This document shows positions 1-11,246 of a DNA stretch of 64,000 bases, piece after piece. The position numbers and the translations under genes are program-made. The first letter of the stretch is position 1, and every line of letters begins with the position of its first letter. The notes below the pieces were generated by a model. The model was not told the origin of the DNA, made no database searches, and saw nothing but the letters and a program-made list of their open reading frames with translations. Origin of the DNA: Diphasiastrum complanatum (taxonomy: Eukaryota; Streptophyta; Lycopodiopsida; Lycopodiales; Lycopodiaceae); contig CM055097.1 of the NCBI GenBank assembly GCA_029204225.1, positions 63,671,662 through 63,735,661 of the forward strand, given 5' to 3'.

Positions 1-940
1 ACTTTAAAGAGAGTCACGGTGCCATCAGTATTGAATTTAAATATATCCAACCGTCATCGCTAGATAGAGGAGGATATCTATGTAAGAAGTATCTGAAACA
101 AAGGGTTCAATTTGTAGTCCATTTCAGCTAGTAAACCTCATACATTCTTAGAGCATCCGAGAAAGCAACTCTTCATGTCCATCACTAGACAGTAGGGTTT
201 ATGCAAAGTAAAATCGCGAATAAACTAACTTCCAATTATGGACAAATGGACCATCGTTGGTCAGGACCATGCACAATGCATTCACAACGATTTTTATTGA
301 GAAAGGAGGCCAACTGTCCATCGTTGGACAACGGCTAACCTCTTGCACATAGAGTAAACAATGAGCGGGCAAATAGAGTATCCCTCCATCGTTGGCTAAC
401 CAGACAAGCTTGAGTGGTTAGAAAATAAGATAGGTGGTAAGCATATCATTATTATTGACAGAACTCACTTGGAGTTTACTTTACGATAGAAGCCAACCAT
501 CGATGCCTATTGAGGTAGGATAGGTATTTCTTCTTGTCAAAAAACAGCCATAGAAGTCCATCGTTGGATCCTCACATTTTCTAGCTTTACCAAAGCTCCT
601 TCATACCTTTGTATAATTAGCATCAAATAGACAAAAGTAAAAGATTATCGAAGCACCATTAATATGAGAGCAAAGCATAAAGAGAGTAATACAAAAGAAG
701 AAGATATGCATACCGTATGAGAAGAACCAGCTGATCTGTGAACTAGTAGGGTGCAATTTCAGCATGTAGTGGAGGAGAGAACTTCTTCACTGATATTGTA
801 GAGATCAATTGTCAAAAAAGCCTTCACTTATATTGCCAATTTGGTAACATCCAGGAAGGAGTGAGAACTCAACTTTCCTCCAATGTTTTCTTTCAAAAAT
901 CCTTTTTTAAAGTAGCAAGTCAATTTTTTAGTGGGAAACC
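1..940. other. non-coding stretch with a CCATCGTTGG cluster
   Basis: No convincing reading frame was found here. The visible structure is a short motif, CCATCGTTGG, occurring exactly at about 251-260, 318-327, 386-395 and 558-567, with a variant (CCATCG then ATGC) near 497. Some copies are extended by flanking complementary bases (TGGACCA..TGGTC), so they may be small hairpins. The rest is ordinary AT-rich sequence. Confidence 0.5.
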
Positions 941-959
941 CACTTAGCAAAAGGCATCC

Positions 960-961
<2 letters not shown>

Positions 962-1033
<72 letters not shown>
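962..1033. repeat. (GA)n microsatellite, about 36 units
   Basis: An uninterrupted 72-bp run of GA dinucleotides. It is the first of three long GA/CT arrays in the window; the others are at 57.0 and 60.2 kb. Confidence 0.98.
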
Positions 1034-1035
<2 letters not shown>

Positions 1036-1039
1036 CCAC

Positions 1040-2750
1040 CAACCGACTCGCAGTTAGTGAATCACTTCGGGGGCAGTTAGCTCCCCTTAAGGGATAGCTA
1101 ACTGCCCACCAGAAGACTATCAATGTCATGTGGTAAATGTATGACAAACCGGGGAACGATTATGAAGAAAGCAGATTGTTAATGATACGACAGAGCTTAT
1201 TTTTTATAAATCCATTTTTCTGAAAAGCCTCAACAAGGATTCCAACCTCGTTAAAAAAATGTCTCTTGCTTGTTATAGTAGTACATTGCGGCAATGACCA
1301 GTGAGACAATAACCTTATATGAATTATAGATTGGTCTATTAGAAGCCAAACGTATATACTATAAGTATGAAAAAGGTAGTTCTCTTTTTTTGTCATATTT
1401 TGAAAGACAAGTAAGGCCAAATTCACAATCGAAGGTCATAGATATTTTTAAAAAGTTGATCTTGTTTCTTTCAGTCACTTTCCTTTCTATTTCTAGAAAG
1501 TCTAGGAGATAGATCCAAAAAGGATTATCAGGGTTCCTTACCTGTGTATTGTCCATAAAAAGGTCCCGCCCAGCTTAGCAAGTCTTTTAATAAATTGTGC
1601 CTCAAAGAAGAATAGGTACTAGTTACACCATTGTCTTAAGCTATCGAAACCAATGATCATACCACTAGCATTTTTGCAAAATTTTCCTTTAACATATTGG
1701 CAATTTTTCTCCATGCACATCTATGAAATGCTATAGCCAAGCAGTTGCATTTAAAGCATATGGAGAAACAGTTCGACCTTGTAAGGATCCCCGTAATGTT
1801 GGGTCTTTTTGAAGTTGTGCATGCTTTTGTTGAAGCCATGAGTTTCCGATTGCGTGAACTGCTTTGTAAGCTTTACAACAAACCTCCAAAGCATTCAAAA
1901 AATACGAAAATGAATTTTTGTCTGGCCTCACTGTTGCACACAAATAGTAATTTCTCTCGTCCTTACTTCGTAAAAAGAAGTTTAATCTTAATTTTTCAAT
2001 TTCTCTGATACTCAGCTTTTGCAAACAACAGGATGAGTAGCAAATAATATTCCGTACCTTTCAAATCTCAGATTTTGTAATCAACTGTTTTTGACGATTC
2101 GTTAAATCAGGTGAGGATCTCAAGTCTCTCTTGTATTTTTCTTTTTGTTTGGAGTCTGATCTATAAATTGAACTTGTGACACTAGTAGGTGCTTTAACTG
2201 GTTGAGAAGGTGTTGGAATTTCATGACTGTGAATTTTGTCTCCAGACCCAGGATGTTCTAGACCCTCATAAGGCTCTAACTTTCAACGAATATAGCCCTT
2301 TTAGATTTAACACGACGAACATCACTTTGAGAAGGTCTCCTACGAATATGAGAAAAGCTTGAACGTCGCGGATCAACAGACTTACGTGGATCTGTTGATT
2401 TACTAGAATCAATAACTGAGTGAATTGAAGCTTTTGACTCATCACAATGATTCAACTTGTTCAAAAGAACAATGTTCTAGTTGTGCCGAGCCTGTATCTG
2501 AAGAGGAGGACGAGGTCAAAAGATTTAATACAAGATGAGTTATAGCCGTCATTTCTTGAAAAGTACTTCTTGAGAAATTTCAGATGATGAACGGGTAAAT
2601 GATGATGATGCCACATCGTTTACCAAAATATGTTCAGATTTAGGAGTGGCTTTATAAAAAAAAAAACTTTCATTGGAAATGTCAGATGAAGATGGTGTAC
2701 TTGTTGCAACATATTGAGTTACAACTACTAGACATTGTAACCTCAAAAAA
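1040..2750 (-). pseudogene. N-terminal half of a DUF7869-type gene, broken
   Basis: Read on the minus strand, 2024 down to about 1680 gives a coherent protein piece with an EVCCKAYKAVHAIG segment, then a GSLQGR stretch and, after one stop, HFIDVHGEKLP. From memory this is the pattern of the N-terminal region of DUF7869-type proteins (a VC-x-x-AF...HGI helix pair, a G-x-x-GR loop, then W-L..F....G...P). Upstream, 2276-2464 encodes a Ser/Arg-rich disordered segment that could be the same protein's start, and 1359-1556 a further compatible piece. Stops and frame changes separate the pieces, so the copy is dead or badly spliced on paper. The DUF7869 core itself is not found on this strand here. 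Family assignment is by pattern memory and moderate; function of the family is not established to my knowledge. Confidence 0.45.
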
Positions 2751-4008
2751 AAATTTAACTACGTACTTATGCTAAGCATAGAACCATTCAAATAGTTAAC
2801 ACCACACTAAATGTGCTCCTCAAACATAACTATAACCTATGCTGGTCATAGAACAAATAAAAACCTATTCGAACCTCAATAGACGCACACAGAAAAACTA
2901 ACTAAATGCAAATGAGCAACAAGCCTAAAAAGTAACTGGTTAATAAAAATTTTCGATGGCTACCAGCCTTAAATACTGTTTGGCAGCATTCTTAGGGTTA
3001 GGGTTAGGTTTAGAGTTAGGTTTGGACTGTCCGGGCTAATACTCGAGGTCGGCATTGTGAAAGTACTGTACTTTAGGACCATAAATGGATCTACAAAAGA
3101 TCCACAAGAGTGATTGGATGCTTGCTTAACAATCTATCAAAAAACTAGACACAAAAAAGTTGATCTAGATTGGCAGTTTGACAAACAACAAGCATTAACA
3201 ATCAAAAGCATTGATCAACATTGAGATCCGAGCCCACACGTGTGTACTACAGGCTGTAGTACGGCCTTCAACCTGAGAAACAAGTAGAAATTGATTTGGT
3301 TTCATTTGGATCACAAAAACTCAATGTACATAGTGAACTAGCTTGAGATTGCCAATGAGCTCCAAAAAATTTCTATCTTCTCACTATGGAGAGAGGGAAT
3401 ACATAGCAAATTCGACTTCCTTCTTGAAGTTAGGTGGATTTCCAGCATGTAATAAGGAAGTTAACTCACTCTCCTTGACCTAAAATGAAACCCTAGTCTA
3501 TTTCCTAGAGTTATGCTTGGTAGGTAGCTAGTTGGTCAAAATTTCACCTTAAACTTAGGTGTAGGTCCTATAAAGTAGGGATGACCACCAAATAGACATG
3601 ACCAACTCTCTTGACTTGACCTAACCTACATTAGAATGGGTTTCCCATGTGGCATCATGGCCTCACATGTGTGGGACCCACTTGTGTACACAATTTACAC
3701 TATTCTACATGGTTTTTGATCAAGCTAGATTTGCCAATTTTTGGCAATTCTTCACAGGCATGGGGTGAGGTGAGTCGCGGCAACTTGGTCCCGAAGTAAG
3801 CTGAGCACTGGCGTGAGACGGGGGTCTCGAAAAAGAAATTATTTAAGGACCATGGTCCAAGCATAACTCACCTCATTTGCGAATTCAGAAGCCCACATGC
3901 TGCCAGAGCAATCGCTACGACAAAGTCATGGCTTTCTATAAGATTTCACATACGTTCTCGCTTCCAGATTTCTTGACGGTAAGATTATTGTCATTTTCTA
4001 CCTTTGCT
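2751..4008. other. non-coding stretch with telomere-like and palindromic bits
   Basis: No supported gene. It holds two outlying copies of the TATGCTNAGCATA palindrome (about 2766-2782 and a decayed one at 2834-2852), a short degenerate telomere-like run at 2992-3024, and a 19-bp palindrome (GTACTACAG, G, CTGTAGTAC) at 3244-3262. The sequence around 3380-3750 has the texture of old LTR but no ends could be fixed. Confidence 0.4.
2992..3024 (+). repeat. interstitial telomere-like repeat
   Basis: The run reads TTAGGG, TTAGGG, TTAGGTTTAGAG, TTAGG, i.e. about five degenerate TTAGGG/TTTAGGG-like units. It is too short and degenerate to be a functional telomere; it may be chance or a repair scar. 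Confidence 0.5.
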
Positions 4009-4517
4009 CTATGCTTAGCATGGGTAATAAATTCTTGCATTAGAAAATATTCATATTTTAATTTGTATTCATCTTCTTGCAACATGGGTAACCTATGCTC
4101 AGCATATTTTTTTTGCACCAGTCCTCTCCTTTAACCTATGCTGAGCATAGGTTGTGCTCGGGTCCTTAGTAATATCCTATACTCAGCATAGGATTTCGGC
4201 TTAGCATATCCTATGCTCAGCATAGGATTCCCTTTCCAACCTATGCTTAGCATAGGTTAGCAAGCAAATAGCAAAGACATCCTATGCTCAACATAGGTTG
4301 GACAAGAGCGTGCGAGTAACGACCTATGTTGAGCATAGGATGTCTTCGCAATTTGCTTGCTAACCTATGCTGAACATAGGTTGGAACAGGACCAGAGATA
4401 AAAGCTATGCTCAGCATAGGGCGGAAGGAGGTTAGAATTGAATAATCCCGCCTCCGTCCTATGCTAAGCATAAGTTGTTAGTAAGGACTCGACCACAACC
4501 TATGCTTAGCATAGGTT
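4009..4517. repeat. cluster of 12 TATGCTNAGCATA palindromes
   Basis: Twelve copies of a 16-21 bp palindrome with core CCTATGCTTAGCATAGG (centre variable, one arm sometimes mutated) lie at about 4009, 4092, 4133, 4174, 4208, 4238, 4279, 4321, 4362, 4403, 4456 and 4497. Several starts are separated by 41-42 bp (4092/4133/4174, 4238/4279, 4321/4362/4403), close to four helical turns. Outliers sit at 2766, 2834, 5135, 6243, 6890, 6941 and 7025. All lie upstream of or between the inferred exons of the ParB-methyltransferase gene and I saw none elsewhere in the window. Such dyads are typical of binding sites for a dimeric DNA-binding protein, or hairpin-forming transposon repeats; which applies is unknown. 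Confidence 0.9.
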
Positions 4518-4749
4518 GCTACTCGTATTTTCTTATTTTACAACACTTTGTCTCAGAAAAGTGATCCTTTTGAGATGTTTTAGTAAGAAAATATGCTGAA
4601 TTTGTAGTTTTGTTTTTTTTATTTTTTTTCCACAAAAATGGCTTGTTTTATTAAAGTTTTCAGTATTTTCATTAAGATAGCGTTTTAAATTTTTCTAAAA
4701 AGTCCTTTTTTTTTTTGCAGATTTTCAATTGTCTTTGATAATTTTAGAA

Positions 4750-7700
4750 ATGTCGAGGATTTCTTTTAAAATTGCGAGGAAACCTCAAGATATTCCGTTA
4801 AAAGATAAGATAAAATTCATGTACTATTCACCAAAGGGGTCAACAACACAAAGCTTTCAGAGCTTTTTATTCATTTAGTTGAGAATCCTGGCAGAGGAGA
4901 CTCGCAATTCAAAGTTCAAGGAAGATTGCTTGCTGATCAACCAGATGACGATCAAGAAGAAGGTTTTGTGAATATACTTGTAAATTAGACGGATAAGTCT
5001 CATTCTATTTTCATTCTGAACGAGACTATTATAAAAATCCGACTTTGTCAGGACGAGGCCATCAAAGCCTATTTTGATAAAGCTCTAGTTACTTTGGTGA
5101 GCAATTAAAAAATATATTTTTAATCATGTTTGTTTCATGCTTAGCATACTTGTTATTAGATATAAAATTACTTAAACTTTTAGATTTAAGCTTTTAGTCA
5201 TTATATTTTAAACTTGATTTTTGTTTCTGTTCAGAGCATGAAGCAATGCTTAAAAATTGTTTTAGCTGTTATTGCTGAGGAAAAAGATCCGGTCTATTCA
5301 TTACGGAGTTCAAAAGGTGTATCTATTGGACCTCGCAAGCCCGCTTCTACCACTGCTTAGGTCACAAAGCCAACATCTGAAAATGTTGAGAATGAAACCG
5401 TAGCCGTCCCTCATCCCAAAAAAGAAAAATCTCATAATATTTATGAGACTTCACCCACTAGACCTAAGTCACGCCCAAAGACCATGGCTATGCGCCATAA
5501 GTCCATCCCTTCTGCTGAAAGCAAAAAAGCCACCACCGAACCATCTTTGTCGCTACCTGGTGCATCCATCTGCCCATTACAAGACAGCTCCAAACTTGCC
5601 AAACTAAGAGAGGATATTCATAAAACAAAAAAAAATAAAAAAAACAACTTTAATTTTAGACATAAATCAGTGTGATAGGCCACCTGTAGATCCAATAACA
5701 GGAGACAGGCCAATGAAAGTTAGAGAGTCTAATGAAACACATGTACATAATTTAAAATTTAAAGATCATACACAGGCCATAGTTACTCCCTTTGTTGTTT
5801 TGGTTGATCCCAACGAATGCAATGATGTTGCAAATTTTGATTTTTCTTTAGTAGATTCATATCATTTTTTTATTTTTGGGGGGATACACAGTTTACAAGT
5901 TCGAAAACAATTATCTCAAGAACATCCCCATATCCCAAGCTTTCGAACTGTGAGTGTCATTGCATTTGCTGGCCTGACAGTGGAAGAAACAAAATTATTG
6001 GCTTGGGACCACAATATTGATCAGGACTACCGGATGAAGATGACCGTGATACAAAGAATTCGTTTTTTTCACAAAGAATACATGAGAGTCTCTAAAGCAG
6101 GAGATGTGAGTCAACTTGAGTTGAAAGCACTATGTGCTGAAGAGACATGCATGCCTTTTGATTCGAAAAATCCTACGCAGAGCCTTACTAAATACGATAA
6201 TTTTTTCAGGTTGCTTTTCGTAGTGGCCAGGTAATTTGTTTTGGCTATGCTCGTCATGGAATGCTCTTGTCCTAATATATGTTATTATCTTTTTAAATTG
6301 TTTTTATCAAACTAAAATTTTGAACTCAATTTTAATATCGGTTAAATTCTTTATCAATTAAATTTTTTTTTTTATTTCAAGTGTGGACCCTTGTTGATAA
6401 ATTTTTTGATAAGTGAAAAACTTTTCAAATAAAATGCCAATCTACTCAAGGTGACTCAAAGTCCAAAAAAAAAATTGTGAGCACTCAAACTCTGAAGCCA
6501 ATCCCTACTGAAATGGGAATATCAGAGTGGAAGAATATGCAAGGGATTAGCTCTTCAGAACTAATAATAAGTGTTTTTTCAAGAGTTGCCGATGGTCAAC
6601 TTTCCTTGACAAAAATGAGAAAAGAATTTCAGAGGTAATAATCATAATTTAAATATTTATTTTCATGTTACCTTTTTTAATAAAATGAATTTTATAATTT
6701 GGTTGGATTTTTAACAATTATATTTTTTTAAATGTAGACACAAATTTTTTATGAAAGCTCAAAAAGCCCTTGTGACAGAGTTAAATTGTCAAGATTTCGA
6801 TGAGTGCCAGAGGCTTTATCCTCTGAGCAGCCGAAATGAAGCCCTGAGTCCATTTTTTAATTTGTTTAGAGACATGGTATTTATTTCACTCATGCTTAGC
6901 ATAGGTGCTTATTAATTGTTTCTTTTCTATATTCTATGTCTCCTATGCTAAGCATAGCTTTTTCTTTATTTAATTATTTTGTTTTGATAAGTTAAGTCTC
7001 CTATTCTATTTTATATTTTTTGTCTCCCATGCTAAGCATAGCTTTTTCCTTTTTTGTCTTCCGAAGACAAAAAAAACAAAGTCTTTCTAGAACAATTCAA
7101 GAGACATATTCTGAAGTCAAAAGCAGAAAAAAGGGATAGGGAGAGATTGGCACGGGGTGAGACCATTGTGGAGGAGGATCCATTAGAGACCTACCTTCCC
7201 AAAAGTGTCGAAGATCAACCATGCTTTTACTCTGTTGAGGAGGGTGATTGTAGAGAAATTTTAAATTTTTTTAAAAAAATGTCTTATACACTCTACATCA
7301 CCGATATATCATATGGATTTCAGATGAAGAAATCATTAAATGATGATACTCCTTTCAAATTCACTGAAATTCATAGTTTTACGCAAGGCTTTCTTGAAGT
7401 CACAACTTCTCCAATTTGGAGAATTGTGATTTTTCATTCTTCTTGGCAGTCAACATCAGTGCAGAAAGCTCTACTAACTTTTTGTAATGCGGGAATTGAA
7501 AATGCTGTGTAGTAAGTTCTTAAGTTTCTGAATTATCAATTTGTATTTTAATTCATAATTTTATTTTAAATTTTTTAATTTAAACTTAAAATTTTAAATT
7601 GATTCTACTTGTAATGTTCCATGTCAGGTACAAGCCCAATGTCAAGAACTCGGGAGGAGCTCGACTTTGTAATGAAATAGAATACATAACCATCGGTTAT

Positions 7701-8234
7701 TATTCTTTGGATGGCAAACGCTCGATGCTGTATTATAACACTTTCGGACTGACAAGTTTTGGAAACTTATTCCAGTATCCAACTGTGACAAAGAAATTAA
7801 AAAATCCAATGATGGGTTTCGTGGCTTGTCCCTATCAAAAGCCACAACAATTAATTAATTATATAATTGATATTTTTTTTCACCCAGTTGATGGGGTTTA
7901 GATGTATTTAGTAGTAGCGACACTACAAGCGCATGTGCTATTTAGAAAGGCAGACATGTTGATGCAGTAGATTTAGGTACTAATTTAGTTGATTTTATAA
8001 AAATGAGAATGAAATCTCTTTCAATTTTGCCAGATGAATTATTTGAGGTGGGAAAGAGTTTGGACAGCGAGGATACAATAATTCCCTTGTCCAAGGACTA
8101 GCGGAAAAATAGGCAACACAGGAGAATTTGTTGATGTCTTGTTTCAAGATTACAATGTAGTAACTATAGTCGAGAAAACTGTAGAAGAGGTGCCACTTGA
8201 TAATACAGGCAAAAGAAAAAGATGTAAATGACAT
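4750..8234 (+). pseudogene. spliced ParB-like / DNA amino-methyltransferase-like gene, broken
   Basis: Inferred exons are 4750-5096, 5235-6230, 6382-6634, 6738-6876, 7067-7511 and 7628-8234, each bounded by GT donors and AG acceptors after T-rich tracts. Exon 2 carries a ParB/Spo0J-type domain: IFGGIHSLQVRKQL, then V-x-V-I-A-F-A-GLTVEETKLLAWDHNIDQ. Exon 5 has YITDISYGF, matching motif IV (DPPYG) of N4-cytosine/N6-adenine methyltransferases. Exon 6 ends with QKPQQLINYIID, then, after a one-base frame change near 7897, VLDVFSSSDTT, matching SAM-binding motif I (VLDxFxGSGTT), then HVDAVD. Motif IV before motif I is the beta-class order. ParB plus methyltransferase is a phage/plasmid architecture. 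Lesions include stops in exons 1 and 2, a frameshift in the A-rich tract near 5624-5645, a stop across the 7511/7628 junction, the 7897 frameshift and stops after it. DPPY reads DISY, so catalysis is doubtful even if expressed. The domain calls are from motifs; confidence is good for the methyltransferase and moderate for ParB. Confidence 0.7.
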
Positions 8235-8239
8235 CGATG

Positions 8240-9079
8240 ATTTTTGGAAATAAAAAATTCTCTTTTGTTTTAAAAAATAATTGTATTTATATTTTTGATG
8301 TATTGTGTTTTGAATTCTTTTTTATTGATTTAATTTTTTTAAATTTATTTTTTATCAATTTAAAATTTAAAATTTGAAATATTTTAAAAATTTTGATATT
8401 GATAATTATTGTCAAAAATTAAAACTGTAATGATTTGTCAAGTTTACAATATTTTAATTTTAGATGTGTTTTTATAATATTTTCTATAAAAAAATATGGT
8501 TAAAAACTATAAAAAAATGAGATATATATATATATATTTATATTTATTTATTTATTTAGGATGATTTAAATATTATCATAAATAATTTAATCTCGATTAT
8601 TGTAAAGTATTCTTATGTGCGTTTATTTAATATTTAGATATTTAATAAACTTACGTGGGTGTAAGTAAAGATTTTCAAATATTTAAAATTTAAAAAAATA
8701 TTGTTTCAAATTTTTAACATAATTTTAAAAATATTTTTTTGGATACAAGAATTGTAATTTAGAAAACTTTTAAAATTTAAAAAGAAAAATTTAAACTTTT
8801 ATTTTTAGTAAGCAAAAAATATTTTTTAGGTATTTTAGTGGTTGTGTATCTAATGATTTTATTTTAAATAGTATTATTATTTAATATAAGCTAATTCTAA
8901 GCTATTTAAAAATCTATTGACCAAATTTTTGTAGCTTAGATTATTTTCTTGCAAAATACAACATTTTTTTGACTTTACAATATATTTATTTGAAGCATTT
9001 TAAATTTGGATGCTTTTTAAAAAAAATTAATAACAAAAAAAAAAAGTGGGTCTTCAAGTCATTTCTCTTTTTTTTGGTC
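8240..9079. other. AT-rich non-coding stretch
   Basis: Very AT-rich sequence with long T and A runs and a short (TA)n around 8523-8537. No coding signal, LTR end or structured repeat could be supported. Confidence 0.6.
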
Positions 9080-10502
9080 ATCATGTTCTTGTAAATGTTT
9101 GTTTCTAGAGGTTAATTTTTTGTTGTGTCATGTTGTATGTAGTTGCAAAATGTGTTATCTATATTTTGATATTTGCTTCTTTGTATAATGATTTGTCCCA
9201 TTATTGTATTAAAGCTTCCATCAATTTGATTGGTCTTACAATTTTTCTCATTTGTCCATACTTGTAAAGCATTTTGCATCATAATTTGACAACTACAAAG
9301 TCAATTTCATCCATAAACCTTGGTAACACATTTTGTACTTGATTTAGATTTTTAGCAACAATGATAATACTTTTGATGACTCCAAGCTTTCTCTCAAATG
9401 CAAGATATCTTATTTGTGAAAAAAGTAATTATGTCATACCAAGTACTCTTCAAGTCATTGAGTTGGTTTACTTTGCTCAATGGCTTGGTAGTGTAATAAT
9501 TTGGTGATGTGTATTCAGATAATGTGTTTTTTGAGATAGAAGTTTTGCAAGATTTGCAAATTTAATGTTAATAAATGTCATTTATCTATTTTTTCTCAAA
9601 AACAAAATGATTACTTTCTCAACAAGAGTACAAACTTGGAAATAGAAAAAAAAATTATATCTATAAACCATCTAATTTTAGGAAATCATTGATTCTTTAA
9701 ATATGCTTTGCAGTTTTGTTTGAATCTCCATACTTTTGTATGATATCCTCAAGAGAGATTTCTTTCTCATTGCAGTTGTGGATTTGATAAATTATTTTGT
9801 AGTTGGTTGGTTTAAGAAATGTTGATACTCGTTTCTTTTTATGTACTTTCTCAAATAATGAAAGATGTTACTCAATACTTGTGAGTCATGATAGAGTTGT
9901 TTAAACTTTGTTAACAATTGACATTTATTAGTGAATGTAATTTTTGTTTCATCATTTCCATCCACATATATCACTTTCGTTTTTGGTCATTTGATGAGGT
10001 ACATGTTTTAATAGTAAGTGTTGGCTTTTCCAAGGATATACTTCAAGTTTTTTTGACAATATTCATGTGTACCATGATGATTTTTGTTGTTCCAATTTGA
10101 TTGACACATGTCAAAATTTTCTAAATTTTTGTTTTCAAAATAGCATCATAGTGATGAACTACTAACAAACATAAACTAACACATAGTATTGGGGATTGGT
10201 TGTCATTACTGTTAAGAAGTTTTATAATGGTATCAAATGATGAGAAGTTATATAATTGTCTCAAATGATGTAATTTGCTTGTATTAGTTTTTGAAAGTTG
10301 TGTCACTATTGTGGTGTTCTTTCCAAATCAAAGCATTGTGATCATTTTCTCTTATACTTACAAGAAAACTTTGCATGACATATGATCGAAGCTTGTTCAA
10401 GGTAATGTGATGATTGCATATAAATAAAAAGACATTAGAAATCTCATAGTTGACTTGATGCATCAAATAGAACTCTAGATCTATATAGTATTTTGCTCTC
10501 AA
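9080..10502 (-). pseudogene. unidentified decayed coding region
   Basis: On the minus strand, patches read like a once-continuous protein: 10502-10284 (a 72-residue open piece rich in hydrophobic residues), 9974-9792 (60 residues, containing FTNKCQLLTKFKQLYHD), and about 9420-9080 where a frame reads RYLAFERKLGVIKSIIIVAK, then FMDEIDFVVVKL and LYKYGQMRKIVRPIKLMEA with single stops between. The composition is protein-like rather than random AT, but I recognise no domain. It could be the lost part of a neighbouring transposon-like gene or an unrelated host pseudogene. Confidence 0.3.
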
Positions 10503-11246
10503 ACGTCCTTGTTATTGTTGTATATGAGAAAATTAAAATCCTATGATTATGAGGCTTAGAACAAATAGCAAAATGTTAATATTTAGATTGACTAAACTGA
10601 TAAGCTTTTTTATTTTGTTATCAACTTTAAAATATTAAAACTAATTAATATTGTTTCTTCTACAATTTGAGAAACGTAAATCACACACCAAGCTTTTGCA
10701 CAAGACTTTAGCTCCACAAAGTCCAAGAATCAAAACCCCTCCATGAATATCCATCTCTATATTCTTGGCCTCCTCTTGAGCACTTCACAACGACAAAACT
10801 GCTTAGTGTTGGTTTTGATACCACTATAAACTCCCTCACCAAGGATACAATAGCCAGACCTTAACAACTCGCAAGTGGAGCATACTGTCATTCGTGATTT
10901 TTTGAGAATCTTTACTAGTCCAAAATCTCTTTTCCAAATTCTAAGAATATATGAGTAACTCAAATAGGGAACATTTTTTTGTTTTTGCAAACTCTTTGTA
11001 CATCAAAAATATTTTCAATTTTGTAAAATTATCTGGCAAGTGAAAATATAAGAAGTTTCTGCAAACTTGCAAAGACCAATGACGAGAAAGGTAAATATTA
11101 ATCAAATTTGTCATTCATTTTAAAACTTTCTGTTTTGAAAAAATCTATGTTGCAGTCTTTTTGAACACCATTATGTTGCAGTCTTTTTGAACACCATTAT
11201 AGTATGATCTTTATTTTATTAAATAAGTGAATCATTGTATTTTCAG
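10503..11246. other. non-coding; ends in a splice acceptor
   Basis: No supported gene. The sequence contains a perfect short direct repeat (TTGCAGTCTTTTTGAACACC) near 11150-11197 and ends with TTTTCAG at 11241-11246, which serves as the likely acceptor of the next coding region. Confidence 0.4.

Noticed and set aside
944-1147. Minus-strand reading frame rich in Leu-Ser repeats
   Set aside because: It is a translation of the GA microsatellite; no coding evidence beyond the repeat.
4247-4471. Repetitive minus-strand reading frame of about 74 residues
   Set aside because: It is the translated palindrome array; the repeated MLSIG-like word comes from the repeat, not from a protein family.
4750-8234. 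Reading the methyltransferase as the Dam-like domain of a DIRS retrotransposon
   Set aside because: No tyrosine recombinase or reverse transcriptase is adjacent, the domain order is beta-class with a ParB-like partner, and the gene has introns.
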